From NCBI GenBank assembly GCA_030285985.1, contig CP127384.1, positions 1,662,501 through 1,726,500 on the forward strand: 64,000 nt of DNA, written 5' to 3'. The notes under the pieces are model-generated. The model did not search any database and was not told the origin of the DNA. It was given only the letters and a program-made list of their open reading frames with translations. Source of the stretch: Aquidulcibacter paucihalophilus. Its GTDB lineage: Bacteria; Pseudomonadota; Alphaproteobacteria; Caulobacterales; Caulobacteraceae. This document shows, one piece after another, positions 53,465-62,257 of the stretch. Both the position numbers and the translations under genes were made by a program. Positions within the stretch are counted from its first letter, which is position 1, and every line of letters starts with the position of its first letter.

Positions 53465-53842
53465 ATGGCCCCTTCACATAGTTTCCTTCCTGTCCTGCTG
53501 ATCGTGGACGACGACAAGGAGGTGTTGCGCTCTCTCGCCTTCATGGCGGGGACGCGCGGCTATGAAGTGATCAGCTGCGCCACCGCCGCCGAGGCGCTGG
53601 TCGCACTGGACGGTTCCATCGCATGTTTCATCATCGACCAGAACCTGCCTGATGTCCCGGGCATCCGCCTGCTCAAACAGATTCGCGACGCCGGAAATCA
53701 GGCCCCGGCCTTGCTGATGACAAGCAGCCCATCCTCGCTACTTCGGGGGCAGGCGGCTGCCGCAGGCGCGCCTATCGTGGAGAAGCCCCTCCTCGACGAG
53801 AGTCTGTTCGAGCAGATCGAAAAACTCATCGTCCGCCCCTGA
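53465..53842 (+). CDS. Single-domain response regulator
   Basis: This 125-residue protein is a receiver domain alone: LLIVDDDKEVLRSL, Asp58 in CFIIDQNLPDVPG, LLMTSSPS and the Lys in VEKPLLD. Without an output domain it may act in a phosphorelay or as a FixT/FixL antagonist; that is inference. It starts 81 bases after fixJ on the same strand. Confidence 0.85.
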   Translation: MAPSHSFLPVLLIVDDDKEVLRSLAFMAGTRGYEVISCATAAEALVALDGSIACFIIDQNLPDVPGIRLLKQIRDAGNQAPALLMTSSPSSLLRGQAAAAGAPIVEKPLLDESLFEQIEKLIVRP

Positions 53843-53903
53843 CCGGGGTAGCCCCATGGGCGTCGCCAAACGTTCCGGAAAGCCGGATTGGCTCAAGCAG
53901 CCT

Positions 53904-53917
53904 ATGACATAAGTCAA
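53904..53917. promoter_or_regulatory. Near-consensus FixK box before kinase gene
   Basis: ATGACATAAGTCAA resembles TTGAC-N4-GTCAA with one mismatch and lies 52 bases before the histidine kinase start. Confidence 0.5.
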
Positions 53918-53968
53918 GGACAGGCGCTGTCCCGGACCTAATCTTGACTGCGGTCCAGGGAATTCCTC

Positions 53969-54673
53969 ATGTCTCAGATGTCGAACGAAGGTCGGGACGC
54001 CGTCCGGGCCGTTCACCACCAGATCGGCAACAGCCTTCAGTCGGTCGCCAGTCTCCTGAACCTCGAAAGCCGGTCGGCACCTCCGGAAGCTGCGACTGTC
54101 CTGAGCGAGGCCGGCCGCCGTGTCAGTGCGGTGATGCGGCTGCACCAGCGCCTGCAGGAAACCGACGGCGACTTTGTTCGGCTGGACGATCTGCTCGCCG
54201 ACATCTGCCGCGATATCGCCGAGCTGGACGCCGTGGACCGCGAGGCCGAGATCCGGGTCGATCTCCAGCCCTATTGCGCCACACCCAGACTCGCCGCCGC
54301 CATGGCCATGATCACCGCCGAGCTGGTCGGCAATTCGCTTGAGCATGGCCTGGCTCGCCGGGCTGGAACCGTCGAGGTCCGTCTCGCGCCTACGGACGAC
54401 GGCACCTGCCTCGTCGTCCAGGACGATGGCGAAGGCATTCCCGATGGAAGGCTTGGCCCGGGATTCGGCCTCACGCTCGTGACCCGTCTGGCGCGCCAGC
54501 TCGGCGCCAAGGTCGAAAAATCGTCAGGCCCCGCCGGGACGTGTTTCGAAATGACATGCCCGGGCCTGTGGCTGGATCCGACAGGGTCGGCGCAGCCCAC
54601 GAAGGTGCCGGCACGGGTTTCGACATGCTCGCCCTTCTCGACGCAGAATCGGCGGATAGATGACCCTTCTTGA
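53969..54673 (+). CDS. Small soluble histidine kinase (HisKA_2 type)
   Basis: This 234-residue protein has a HisKA_2 phospho-acceptor helix (RAVHHQIGNSLQSVASLLNLES) and an ATPase domain (ELVGNSLEHGL, VVQDDGEGIPDG, GPGFGLTLV). It lacks any sensor domain, so it may be fed by a partner. AGGGAATTCCTC precedes the ATG. It overlaps the next gene by 14 bases. The lone receiver upstream is a natural partner, by inference. Confidence 0.85.
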   Translation: MSQMSNEGRDAVRAVHHQIGNSLQSVASLLNLESRSAPPEAATVLSEAGRRVSAVMRLHQRLQETDGDFVRLDDLLADICRDIAELDAVDREAEIRVDLQPYCATPRLAAAMAMITAELVGNSLEHGLARRAGTVEVRLAPTDDGTCLVVQDDGEGIPDGRLGPGFGLTLVTRLARQLGAKVEKSSGPAGTCFEMTCPGLWLDPTGSAQPTKVPARVSTCSPFSTQNRRIDDPS

Positions 54674-55004
54674 ATCCGCGTACTACAGCGTTGAAAATCG
54701 GCTAAAATTGCGATGCCTATCTACAGAGTATGAAATACTGCTGTTATTGTACGAACTAGGCTACAGTAAACCGACCGTATTATTGACGATGCAGAAATCC
54801 TCTAGCAGTACATTTTACAACTGTGTTGGTAAACTTCATCACAACGGCCTGATCAATATCGATGTGGACGGTAATGATCGCCGTCAGTCCCTATACTCTC
54901 TGACCGCCTTCGCGCGGGGCGTCCTGGATGAGAATTGGGACAAGATCCAGGCCTGGACGAGAGGACGAGGAGCAGGCGAGTCCGGGACGCTGTCGGAACC
55001 CTGA
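54660..55004 (+). CDS. Winged-helix DNA-binding protein (MarR-like)
   Basis: This 114-residue protein has a helical start and a winged-helix core: YEILLLLYELGYSKPTVLLTMQKSSSSTFYNCVGKLHHNGLINIDVDGNDRRQSLYSLT. The first 150 bases are clearly AT-richer than the neighbours, suggesting acquisition or recent change. It overlaps the kinase gene and ends before a strong terminator. Target unknown. Confidence 0.72.
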   Translation: MTLLESAYYSVENRLKLRCLSTEYEILLLLYELGYSKPTVLLTMQKSSSSTFYNCVGKLHHNGLINIDVDGNDRRQSLYSLTAFARGVLDENWDKIQAWTRGRGAGESGTLSEP

Positions 55005-55036
55005 AGTCTTAGGGTTGAGGGAGGCGATCAAAAGCA

Positions 55037-55067
55037 GGGGGCGGGCGTCAAACGCCCGCCCCCTTTT
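55037..55067. terminator. Strong bidirectional terminator
   Basis: GGGGGCGGGCGT and ACGCCCGCCCCC form a perfect 12-bp stem with a three-base loop, followed by TTTT. On the minus strand the stem is followed by TGCTTTT, so it can end the lipoprotein transcript too. Confidence 0.9.
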
Positions 55068-55118
55068 GAATCATCGTATTCGGCATCGCGTGAAGTCGAC
55101 GGGCGTCGCTGAACCCGC

Positions 55119-55748
55119 CTAGCCCGGACGTCGGACGGTCGGGCCGAGGCGTTCGACCACCTGGCGGGCGTTGAACACGCCCCTCTCATCTTGCGGCATG
55201 GGCAGGCGTCCCATGACAATTTCTGCGGTGGCTTCGAAATGCTCAACGGTTTGCATGTCGGCCCTTGATGCCCAGAAGGGGTCGCTGCTCCAGGGGTACC
55301 AGGACTGCCAACCGGTTCGGCTGCCATAGTAGCGCCAGGACGGACGCCAGTGGGGGTATTCCGGTCCGTACCACGGGCGGTAGAAGGGGTCCGGAACGAG
55401 ATCGCGCCGGATTTCGCGTTCCGTTTCGCGCTCGATCACCCGGAACCAGTCGTAGCCTTGCTGCAGGGTCAGTTCGGCCGATCTGTAGAGCAGGTAGCCT
55501 TCAACCGTGTCGCGGGAGGTAAATGCATCGCCGGCAAAGGTGACTCGGTAGCGATCGGCCGCCAGCAGCCTCTCCGAATAGCCCTCCAGACCATGCACGC
55601 CAGGCTGGACGGGATGATAGGGGGCGTCGACTGTGGCGCAACTGGCGAGAACCATGACCACTCCGGTGCAGATGGACGCGCCGAAGGACCGTCTTGCGGC
55701 GGTGGCCCCTCCGGAGGTCCTGTTATTCAATATTCCGGTTTGGTTCAC
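55119..55748 (-). CDS. CC0125/CC1285 family lipoprotein
   Basis: This 209-residue protein has a long N-terminal signal with lipobox LASC, then GLEGYSERLLAADRYRVTFAGDAFTSRDTVEGYLLYRSAELTLQQGYDWFRVIERETE, the hallmark of the Caulobacter CC0125/CC1285 lipoprotein family. A Trp/Tyr/Pro-rich middle (DPFYRPWYGPEYPHWRPSWRYYG) is typical. Function unknown; the FixK-like box upstream suggests low-oxygen expression. Confidence 0.85.
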   Translation of the reverse strand: MNQTGILNNRTSGGATAARRSFGASICTGVVMVLASCATVDAPYHPVQPGVHGLEGYSERLLAADRYRVTFAGDAFTSRDTVEGYLLYRSAELTLQQGYDWFRVIERETEREIRRDLVPDPFYRPWYGPEYPHWRPSWRYYGSRTGWQSWYPWSSDPFWASRADMQTVEHFEATAEIVMGRLPMPQDERGVFNARQVVERLGPTVRRPG

Positions 55749-55809
55749 GACATCTCTCCTATTCCAATATTTGCATATTAAATTCTAACATATTGCTCCC
55801 GCACCCCAG

Positions 55810-55823
55810 TTGATATTCGTCAA
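55810..55823. promoter_or_regulatory. Near-consensus FixK box before lipoprotein gene
   Basis: TTGATATTCGTCAA differs from TTGAT-N4-ATCAA at one base and lies 62 bases upstream of the lipoprotein ATG on the minus strand. Confidence 0.6.
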
Positions 55824-56024
55824 GTGATTGTTGTTATAGACCAATTCTGTTCATCGGAATATATCGTCAGGATATGGTCGTCGATCGAATATCGCCGTGA
55901 ACGCGCATGGGCCCAGAACGTCCTGATCAGAAGTCTCGATCTGCTATCAAGCGGGGTTCGCAAATTTGACCCTAAGGATGGCTCGCCACGACGTCCGGCA
56001 CCATGTCCATGCGGCATACGGTGA

Positions 56025-56052
56025 AAGGGGCAGGCATCGCTGCCGGCCCCTT
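56025..56052 (-). terminator. Hairpin after autotransporter gene
   Basis: AAGGGGC pairs with GCCCCTT, and GGCA with TGCC inside, just beyond the autotransporter stop on the minus strand. The T-run is short (TTTC). Confidence 0.55.
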
Positions 56053-56078
56053 CCGCTTTTGAGTTCAGGAGCTCGGGA

Positions 56079-59000
56079 TTATTGAGCGCCGGCGCCGAAC
56101 CTGATGGTCACGCTGCCGTAGACAGCCTGGTCATCAATGCCGTCGCCGAAGCGACCCGAGTAGCCGATCCTCCCGGTCACCCGGTCCGAGAAGGCGCCCG
56201 TCAGACTGAGACCCGCCAGGAACGAGCCGCGCTCAACGGTCGGCGACTGAACGGTGAAGTCGCTGCCCGCTGGAGCATCCGCGAACCGGGCCATCACATC
56301 GAACTCCGCGTCGCCCAGGTCACTGCGGTAGGCGATGCGGGCCTCGGGGATGATCGACCCCATGCGGCCCGTCCACTTCACACCGGCCAGAAACGACGTC
56401 TGGGACGCCGACTGGTCTGCGTAGGCGAGATTGGCTCCGGGCACGCCGGTTTCGGTGAATGCGCCCAACTCGGTGTCGGAGTAGTCCAGGGCAACGAACG
56501 GCGTCAGCCATGTGCCCTGCACCGGTATGCGGGCACCGGCTTCGGCGTAGAGTGAAAGGGTGTCGGTGTCCGGCGTGCCCGCTGCTGTTCCGACCGTGCT
56601 CAGGATGCCGATGGACCGGATGCTGGCACCGCTCAGCTGCGTGAAGTTGCCGATGCCACGCAGATAGTAGGCACCATTATCATATGACGCCCGCAATCCG
56701 AGCAGCCAGCCGTCAGCTTCGATCCGGCCATTCTGGCGGTCAAAGTCGACCTCCAGGTCACGATAGCCGACGTATCCGCCGACCCTGGTGTCGTTCATGA
56801 CATGGTCCAAGCCGACAATCGCGAACTGTTGCTTGGCATCGGACCCCGGCGCGTTGGCGTCGCCATCAAGGTTGGCGCTGTTGAGGCCGCCAACCGTCCA
56901 AAGTCGGAACCCGGCTTCCGGATTGCGGCAGCCATCGATACCTTCAGGGCTGTTCAGGCAGTCCGACTGATCGGCGATGGCGGTGTTCAGTTGCTGGCTG
57001 CCGTTCCGCAGTGACTGGAGATATCCCGCCGTCTGGGCGCCGGTGAGCTGGTCCAGCGCCAAGGGGTAGTCCGTGGCATCCAGCAGGAACAGGTTTGCGA
57101 GCATGCCGGCGAACGGGCCCGTCAGCGCCGGGTTGTAGACTGCCTCGATACCGCCGCCGACCGCGGCCTGATTGCCCGTCAGGCCCGATACGGCGCCGAA
57201 CCCGATACGCGTGATGGTCAGGTCGACGTTGGCTCCGCTGTCATAGACGGCTACCGGAACCAGCAGGGGGCTGCCCGTGTTGGTGACGACGCTCGAGAAG
57301 GTTCCGTTGAGCACGTTGGCATCGATGATGTTGTCGAAGCTGTAGAAATTCCCGAACAGGCCGTTTGATGTCGACAGGTTGAGCTGCAGCGTTCCAGCCA
57401 AGGTGACCGTATTGGCCGCAATCACCTGGATGGGCGACGGGATGGCCAGGGCGCCGAGCAATCCCGAGGGTGCCCCGGAGCCGCCGAACGACAACGGCAT
57501 GTCCAGCACAAGCGTGCCACCCGACGCGACGGTGAAGGTATTTACGTAACCACCGGCAGGACCGTCATAGGATGGGTTGGTGATGCGTGGATTCACAAGG
57601 CGCAGCGAGCCGCCGCTGGCGATGGTCAGCGAACCCTCATACTCCCCGTTCGGATTGATCACACCGTCGAGAATGGTCGTGCCGCCTGCGATGGTGATGC
57701 TGTCATCGGCCGAGATATCGATGTTTCCGTAGATGGAGCCGCTGCCGAGGAGGCGGATGTCGACCGCGTTCGGGGCGAGGGTCGTGTCGATCGCCAGCCC
57801 GTGTGTCCAGGTCAGGCCGCCGTCTGTGCTCTCGCGGGCGGTGATGGAGCCGCCATTGTTGATGATGGTGAAGACTGCGCCCGGCGGCGGCACGATGGGG
57901 GAAGCGTCGAAGTCCCGCACCAGGATGCCCGTGGCCGAGGCGGCGCCGACATTCGTACGCGCCGACACGGTGATTGAACCGGTGTTGGTCAGGGTGGCGG
58001 TGTTAACGGCCGACATAAAGTCCATGCCGACCGCCGTGGCGCCCAGGGGCAGTTCGTCGAGCGAGCCAGGAATGGCCAGGCTGGCCGCGGAGGCGTCCAT
58101 CAGGATTGAGCCCGTGGCGCTTGCTGTGACGGTCAGGCTGCCGGAGTTGGTCACAGCGCCGGACAGGCTGTTGGCGGCCTCCTCTTCCCAGACGACCGGA
58201 CCTTCTTCATCCGAGCCATGGCCGCCGTTAGTGGGGCCGCCGTGACCTTCGGTGCCGCCATGGCCGCCGCCTTCATCGCCCTCGACCACTGCGGTCGGAT
58301 CGTAGGTGCCGTAGAAGCCAAAGCCGAGCGCCCCGGCTGTCGCCGGGCCGGCGACCTGGGCGTCAGCACTGACAACCACGGTCCCGCTATTGGTCACCGC
58401 CAGCGTCAGCGGATCGCCAAACGCTGTGTAGCCGATCGAACCGGCCGATGCTGAGCCGCTGGTCTCGCCGAACATGCCGGCGGTCGATTGGACCCTGAAG
58501 GAACCCGTATTGGCGAACGTCGCCAGGGCGGTATTGCCGGTGACCTCCTGCTCGACGCCAATCGCGCCAGCCTCCACCGTTCCCGAAAGTCCGGTCGCAG
58601 ACGCGCTGCTGCTGGCCAGGAAAGAGCCGGCGTTGGTGAAGGTGGCGCTGGCGGCGCCTGTGGTCGTGGCCTGCTGCAGCACAGCCGGATGCAGATCCGA
58701 GCTGGCGTTGGCGAGCTCGCCGGTCGCCGAGGCGGACCCGATGACATTGATCACGCCGCTGGCGCCGTTGGTGAGGGTCACGCCTGCGATGCGGTCCTCG
58801 ATCTGGGGAGAGCCTTCAGCCTCGGCCACCTGCAGAATGGCGGATTCTATGGTTGCGATGGCTCCGGACTGGGAGCCTTCGCCCTGGGAACTCGCCACGC
58901 TCGTGGCGCCGAAATCAATCCGGCCGTTGTTGGTGGCGGTGGCGATCGAGATGCCGCCGTCCGAACCGTTGGACTGGACCTTGGTGACGAGCAGGCTGCT

Positions 59001-60191
59001 GGCGACCGCATTGCTGTTGGCGAGGGTCGTGCCGTTGGCGGTCGCGATGGACGTCCCGGTGATGCGGCCGGCAGCGGCGTTGGTGAAGATCACGGTGGAG
59101 CTGTCGTCCCCCGAACCATTGGACGCGGTCCGCAGGTGGAACAGGCCATGTTCGCCGCCGCCCAGTGTGGACTCGGCGGTCGCCGCACCCGCGCTGGACG
59201 AGGCCAGGGCCGTCGCGCCAGCCGTCAGCGTTCCGCTGTTGGAGAAGGTGGTGCTGGTGACGCCGTCGCCGCCGCCATTGGCCTGGGCCCGCATGAACAG
59301 GGCTTCGCCGGCCGTAGCGCGCGCGAGCGCGTCTCCGACCGAATTGGCCGTGGCGGTGCCGTTGAACAGGATGGTTCCGCTATTGGTGATGGACGTGCTG
59401 GCGGACCCGCCGCCGCCGCCTTCGACGGTGGCTTCCTGATGCAGACCGCCGACGGCGCTCGCCGTGGCCCGCGCGGCGATGTCGCCGTGGAAGTCCGTTC
59501 CCGTCGCGCTTGCGCTCGCGCCGAGATCAAACAGACCGGTATTGATCAGCGAGGCCGAGACGGTTGCATTTGGTGCCGTCGCAATCTGTGTGACCGCGTC
59601 CAGAAGATCGGCGTTCGCGATCGCCTGCCCTTCGTCGTTGGTGGCCGTGGCCAGGGCCCTGATCGACACCGAGCCGGCATTTGCGATGGAAATGATGGCG
59701 TCAACGTCGCCCGGCGCGGCGCTTGGGTCCAGAATCGACAGCGGCGACGTCTCCACTTCACCCACGCTCAAGCGTTGCACGATGGTGCCGCTCGCGGTCG
59801 ATGCGACGCTGGCGGTGGCGGCCGGCGTCCCGGCGTCCGTGACGCCGAGTGTGAGCACCTGGCCGGCGTTGATGACGTACACCGGATCGACGTCCAGTCC
59901 GGGGCTGACGACCGGTTGGGCCAGAATCGACAGCGGCGTCGTCGCCATTTCGCCAACGCTCAGACGTTTCGCGATCTCTCCTTGCTCGGTCGTTGCGACA
60001 GCGGCTGTAGAGGCCAGCGTCCCACCGTCGGTGACGCCCGTCAGGGAAACCGGGTCAGCGGCGGCGACGAATTCCGGGTCGAAATTGAGTCCGGGGCTCA
60101 CGATCGCCTGGGCCAGGGCTGGCGAGGCGATGATCAGCGCCAAGGCCGACACGCCGACGGACAGGCGAAGGTATCTTGAATGCTTGGGCAT
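56079..60191 (-). CDS. Large autotransporter with C-terminal beta-barrel
   Basis: This 1370-residue protein has a signal peptide (MPKHSRYLRLSVGVSALALIIASPALAQ in outline), a long passenger of N-x-G-T/S-I-x-x-x-A-x-A repeats, and a C-terminal autotransporter barrel from about residue 1095. The barrel has alternating strands and the final VYGSVTIRFGAGAQ. Two near-identical 60-residue units occur at the N-terminus. A Gly/His/Glu-rich insert (near 58190-58300) may bind metal. It should be anchored in or released from the outer membrane; the role is probably adhesion. ATG 60191 follows AGAGGGGG. Confidence 0.9.
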   Translation of the reverse strand: MPKHSRYLRLSVGVSALALIIASPALAQAIVSPGLNFDPEFVAAADPVSLTGVTDGGTLASTAAVATTEQGEIAKRLSVGEMATTPLSILAQPVVSPGLDVDPVYVINAGQVLTLGVTDAGTPAATASVASTASGTIVQRLSVGEVETSPLSILDPSAAPGDVDAIISIANAGSVSIRALATATNDEGQAIANADLLDAVTQIATAPNATVSASLINTGLFDLGASASATGTDFHGDIAARATASAVGGLHQEATVEGGGGGSASTSITNSGTILFNGTATANSVGDALARATAGEALFMRAQANGGGDGVTSTTFSNSGTLTAGATALASSSAGAATAESTLGGGEHGLFHLRTASNGSGDDSSTVIFTNAAAGRITGTSIATANGTTLANSNAVASSLLVTKVQSNGSDGGISIATATNNGRIDFGATSVASSQGEGSQSGAIATIESAILQVAEAEGSPQIEDRIAGVTLTNGASGVINVIGSASATGELANASSDLHPAVLQQATTTGAASATFTNAGSFLASSSASATGLSGTVEAGAIGVEQEVTGNTALATFANTGSFRVQSTAGMFGETSGSASAGSIGYTAFGDPLTLAVTNSGTVVVSADAQVAGPATAGALGFGFYGTYDPTAVVEGDEGGGHGGTEGHGGPTNGGHGSDEEGPVVWEEEAANSLSGAVTNSGSLTVTASATGSILMDASAASLAIPGSLDELPLGATAVGMDFMSAVNTATLTNTGSITVSARTNVGAASATGILVRDFDASPIVPPPGAVFTIINNGGSITARESTDGGLTWTHGLAIDTTLAPNAVDIRLLGSGSIYGNIDISADDSITIAGGTTILDGVINPNGEYEGSLTIASGGSLRLVNPRITNPSYDGPAGGYVNTFTVASGGTLVLDMPLSFGGSGAPSGLLGALAIPSPIQVIAANTVTLAGTLQLNLSTSNGLFGNFYSFDNIIDANVLNGTFSSVVTNTGSPLLVPVAVYDSGANVDLTITRIGFGAVSGLTGNQAAVGGGIEAVYNPALTGPFAGMLANLFLLDATDYPLALDQLTGAQTAGYLQSLRNGSQQLNTAIADQSDCLNSPEGIDGCRNPEAGFRLWTVGGLNSANLDGDANAPGSDAKQQFAIVGLDHVMNDTRVGGYVGYRDLEVDFDRQNGRIEADGWLLGLRASYDNGAYYLRGIGNFTQLSGASIRSIGILSTVGTAAGTPDTDTLSLYAEAGARIPVQGTWLTPFVALDYSDTELGAFTETGVPGANLAYADQSASQTSFLAGVKWTGRMGSIIPEARIAYRSDLGDAEFDVMARFADAPAGSDFTVQSPTVERGSFLAGLSLTGAFSDRVTGRIGYSGRFGDGIDDQAVYGSVTIRFGAGAQ

Positions 60192-60922
60192 CTTGTTGTT
60201 CCCCCTCTTTCGAGATTGATGGCGCGACACTGTCGCGGACCCCGCCAACCACTTAAGGTGTTGACCGGTCGATCAGCCGTTACGAGTCGGCGAGGTCGAG
60301 CTCGTTGATTTTGGTCAAGACCTCCGGAATTCGGAGTTATCTGGCACAGCCATGAGTTTTCCCGGCCGTGCGTCCTGTGCCTCTGCCAGCTCGCACTCAT
60401 GCCGCTGACCAGCCAGGTGCCCAGCCTCGCGCCTGTCGCGAAATCGACCAACTTGTTCCGGTAGATTCCACAGCCTCACGCCATGCCGGATAGGCACGAT
60501 TTCGCCGCACCTTCATCTTCGCTCGGCTGCCCCCGTGTGAATCACCACGGGCTTGTTGGGGGCTCGAGTTTCAATGCCGAGGCCTACTTCTGCGATCCTC
60601 GGTCACCGTGGCAGCGCGCCTCTAATGAGAACACCAGCCCGCTGCTGCGCCAGTACCGGCACCCTGGAACCGACCTTCCGCTGCAAAGCCAAGCCCGACT
60701 CAGCGGCATCGCCCATCAGCTCAACCCATGCCCGATAAAGACCTCGCTTACGGCACGCCAGCGGGAGCTTGCCGAGCTGTTGCGGCGAATGAGACGCCGA
60801 AAGCGGACTCGCCGGACGTCCGCTATGGGTCGGAAGCGGACTTTCGGCTGAATTTGGGAAGCGGACATCCTGAGGCCATGAGCGGTATGAGAATGCCACC
60901 AGCGCGCTCAAGGGAGGTGCCC
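60192..60922. other. Non-coding or decayed region
   Basis: Open frames here are poor in structure. The frame ending in MGRKRTFG near 60850 comes from reading through a copy of the interspersed repeat and is not a gene. A decayed element is possible. Confidence 0.5.
60818..60846 (+). repeat. Short interspersed repeat, copy 2
   Basis: CGTCCGCTATGGGTCGGAAG followed by CGGACTTTCG. This copy can fold, as GTCCGC and GCGGAC are complementary. Confidence 0.75.
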
Positions 60923-61315
60923 GTGAAGCCCAAACGCATCAATGTCCTGGAAATTTCGGAAGGCCTGCCGCCGGGTGCCGCGACGCTACTCGATCTTCGC
61001 TATGGCGCGGAGAGCGACTGGAACTTGATCGCCCACTTCAGCAATGGAGACGAGGCAATCTCTGTCTCAGTGGAACGCCCGACTGCATTCAGGGTGACTG
61101 ACGAAGGCAATCTGCGTTGGTATTGGTCGATGCTCGGTGCGCAAGGCGGTCCATGGGGGTTTGTCTACGAACTGGAGGGTAGCGCGTGGCTGGCGGAGTA
61201 TGAAAGCTCGGCCGCCGGACCCGATCCGGAAGTGAAGCACTATCTCGTCGCGGGTTCAGACGAATGTCTCGAAGTTCTCTCATGGGCAAAACCGATCGTG
61301 CAGCGAAACCCCTGA
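60923..61315 (+). CDS. Hypothetical small acidic protein
   Basis: This 130-residue protein (VKPKRINVLEISEGLPPGAATLLDLRYGAESDWNLIAHFSNGDEAISVS) ends in EVKHYLVAGSDECLEVLSWAKP. Acidic, Trp-rich make-up and lack of a signal peptide recall immunity or barstar-like proteins, but that is only a style resemblance. GTG 60923 has GGGAGGT six bases upstream; ATG 60878 is also in frame. Confidence 0.6.
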   Translation: MKPKRINVLEISEGLPPGAATLLDLRYGAESDWNLIAHFSNGDEAISVSVERPTAFRVTDEGNLRWYWSMLGAQGGPWGFVYELEGSAWLAEYESSAAGPDPEVKHYLVAGSDECLEVLSWAKPIVQRNP

Positions 61316-61340
61316 TCTCCATTTTTTCGAGCAGTCCGAA

Positions 61341-61370
61341 CGTCCGCTTTGGGTCGGGAGCCGACTTTCG
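61341..61370 (+). repeat. Short interspersed repeat, copy 3
   Basis: CGTCCGCTTTGGGTCGGGAG followed by CCGACTTTCG, located between two small genes. Confidence 0.75.
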
Positions 61371-61412
61371 TCGAAGGTGGACAGTCAGCGCGGAAGCAGC
61401 AACCCTTTAGGT

Positions 61413-61880
61413 ATGACAGAGGGCAGACAACGCCGGGCCGCAGTCCTTGGGGGCATTGGCCTGTTCATGATGGCCGGTGCCATCTGGTTCAGGGTCGCGC
61501 CATCCGACTCAAACGCGTCCGCGCCCCTCTGGGCAGACGTGCTCCCGGTGATGATATTCTTGATCGGGCTGGTTCTGTTCCTCCAGTCCGGCTTCATCGA
61601 ACTGCTTAAGATCGTCAAAGAAGGGCGGAAGAGCGCGACGGAGATGCAAGAGGCTCAACTCAGACGGCTGAACCGTCTTGGAGTTGGGCTCCTGGCCTTG
61701 ATCGTGCTGGCAGGCGTCTTTGTCTTCTCTGCCCGTATGGCGGACGGGCGACTTGGCTGGGGAAGCACCGGACTTGCTTGGGCGGTTTACCTCACCGGGT
61801 TCGTGCTTTTGGCTACTGCTTCGCTGCTCGGCACATGGGCTCGATTTCGGGAAATCGAAATCCTATCCGACCGGAATTAA
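61413..61880 (+). CDS. Small polytopic membrane protein, unknown
   Basis: This 155-residue protein has four hydrophobic helices (AVLGGIGLFMMAGAIWF, VLPVMIFLIGLVLFLQSGFIELL, VGLLALIVLAGVFVFSA, TGLAWAVYLTGFVLLATASLL) and a basic middle loop (KEGRKSATEMQEAQLRRLNR). ATG 61413 follows AACCCTTTAGGT. No family is recognised. Confidence 0.65.
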   Translation: MTEGRQRRAAVLGGIGLFMMAGAIWFRVAPSDSNASAPLWADVLPVMIFLIGLVLFLQSGFIELLKIVKEGRKSATEMQEAQLRRLNRLGVGLLALIVLAGVFVFSARMADGRLGWGSTGLAWAVYLTGFVLLATASLLGTWARFREIEILSDRN

Positions 61881-61889
61881 CGTCTGCAG

Positions 61890-61920
61890 TGTCCGCTATG
61901 GGGCGGGAACCGACTGTCGC
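61890..61920 (+). repeat. Short interspersed repeat, copy 4
   Basis: TGTCCGCTATGGGGCGGGAA followed by CCGACTGTCGC, just after the stop of the membrane protein gene. Confidence 0.7.
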
Positions 61921-61933
61921 CTGAGGGGGGGGG

Positions 61934-62206
61934 TTAGCTGTAGTTCCCGGTCAGCACCCCAACGCCAAAGGCGGCAGCGAGGACTGCGAGCACAATCCCT
62001 CCCCACTTCAAGCCCGTTCGGTAGCCGCCATTGGCATACCCTGCGCCGAAGGCACCAACCCCGAACCAGCCCACAAATCCAAGAAAAGCGGGATCAAGGC
62101 TGAACCGCCTTCCCCACGTGTCGAATAGGAAGCCCCACCAAAAGAAGAGGGCAGCGGCAGCAAGTAGAATGCCGTAGCCGACAATCTGTCTCTTCCCTGC
62201 GTGCAT
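61934..62206 (-). CDS. Small membrane protein, unknown
   Basis: This 90-residue protein (MHAGKRQIVGYGILLAAAALFFWWGFLF) has three hydrophobic helices with GWFGVGAFGAGYANGGYRTG between the second and third. GTG 62233 and ATG 62215 are alternative starts. It lies between two repeat copies. No family is recognised. Confidence 0.6.
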   Translation of the reverse strand: MHAGKRQIVGYGILLAAAALFFWWGFLFDTWGRRFSLDPAFLGFVGWFGVGAFGAGYANGGYRTGLKWGGIVLAVLAAAFGVGVLTGNYS

Positions 62207-62257
62207 TGCCCTCATCCAATCCAGCCAACCCACTCGACGTTATGACGCCCGTCGCAA

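Larger units (their letters stand above)
55749..56078. other. AT-rich regulatory gap
   Basis: It includes TTCCAATATTTGCATATTAAA near 55763, the FixK-like box at 55810 and the hairpin at 56025. No gene is supported. Confidence 0.5.

Noticed and set aside
58488..60179. 563-residue plus-strand frame opposite the autotransporter
   Set aside because: Shadow of the Ala/Thr-rich passenger; no ribosome site or family.
60483..60851. Frame ending in MGRKRTFG
   Set aside because: It arises from reading through an interspersed repeat; such endings recur wherever the repeat occurs.
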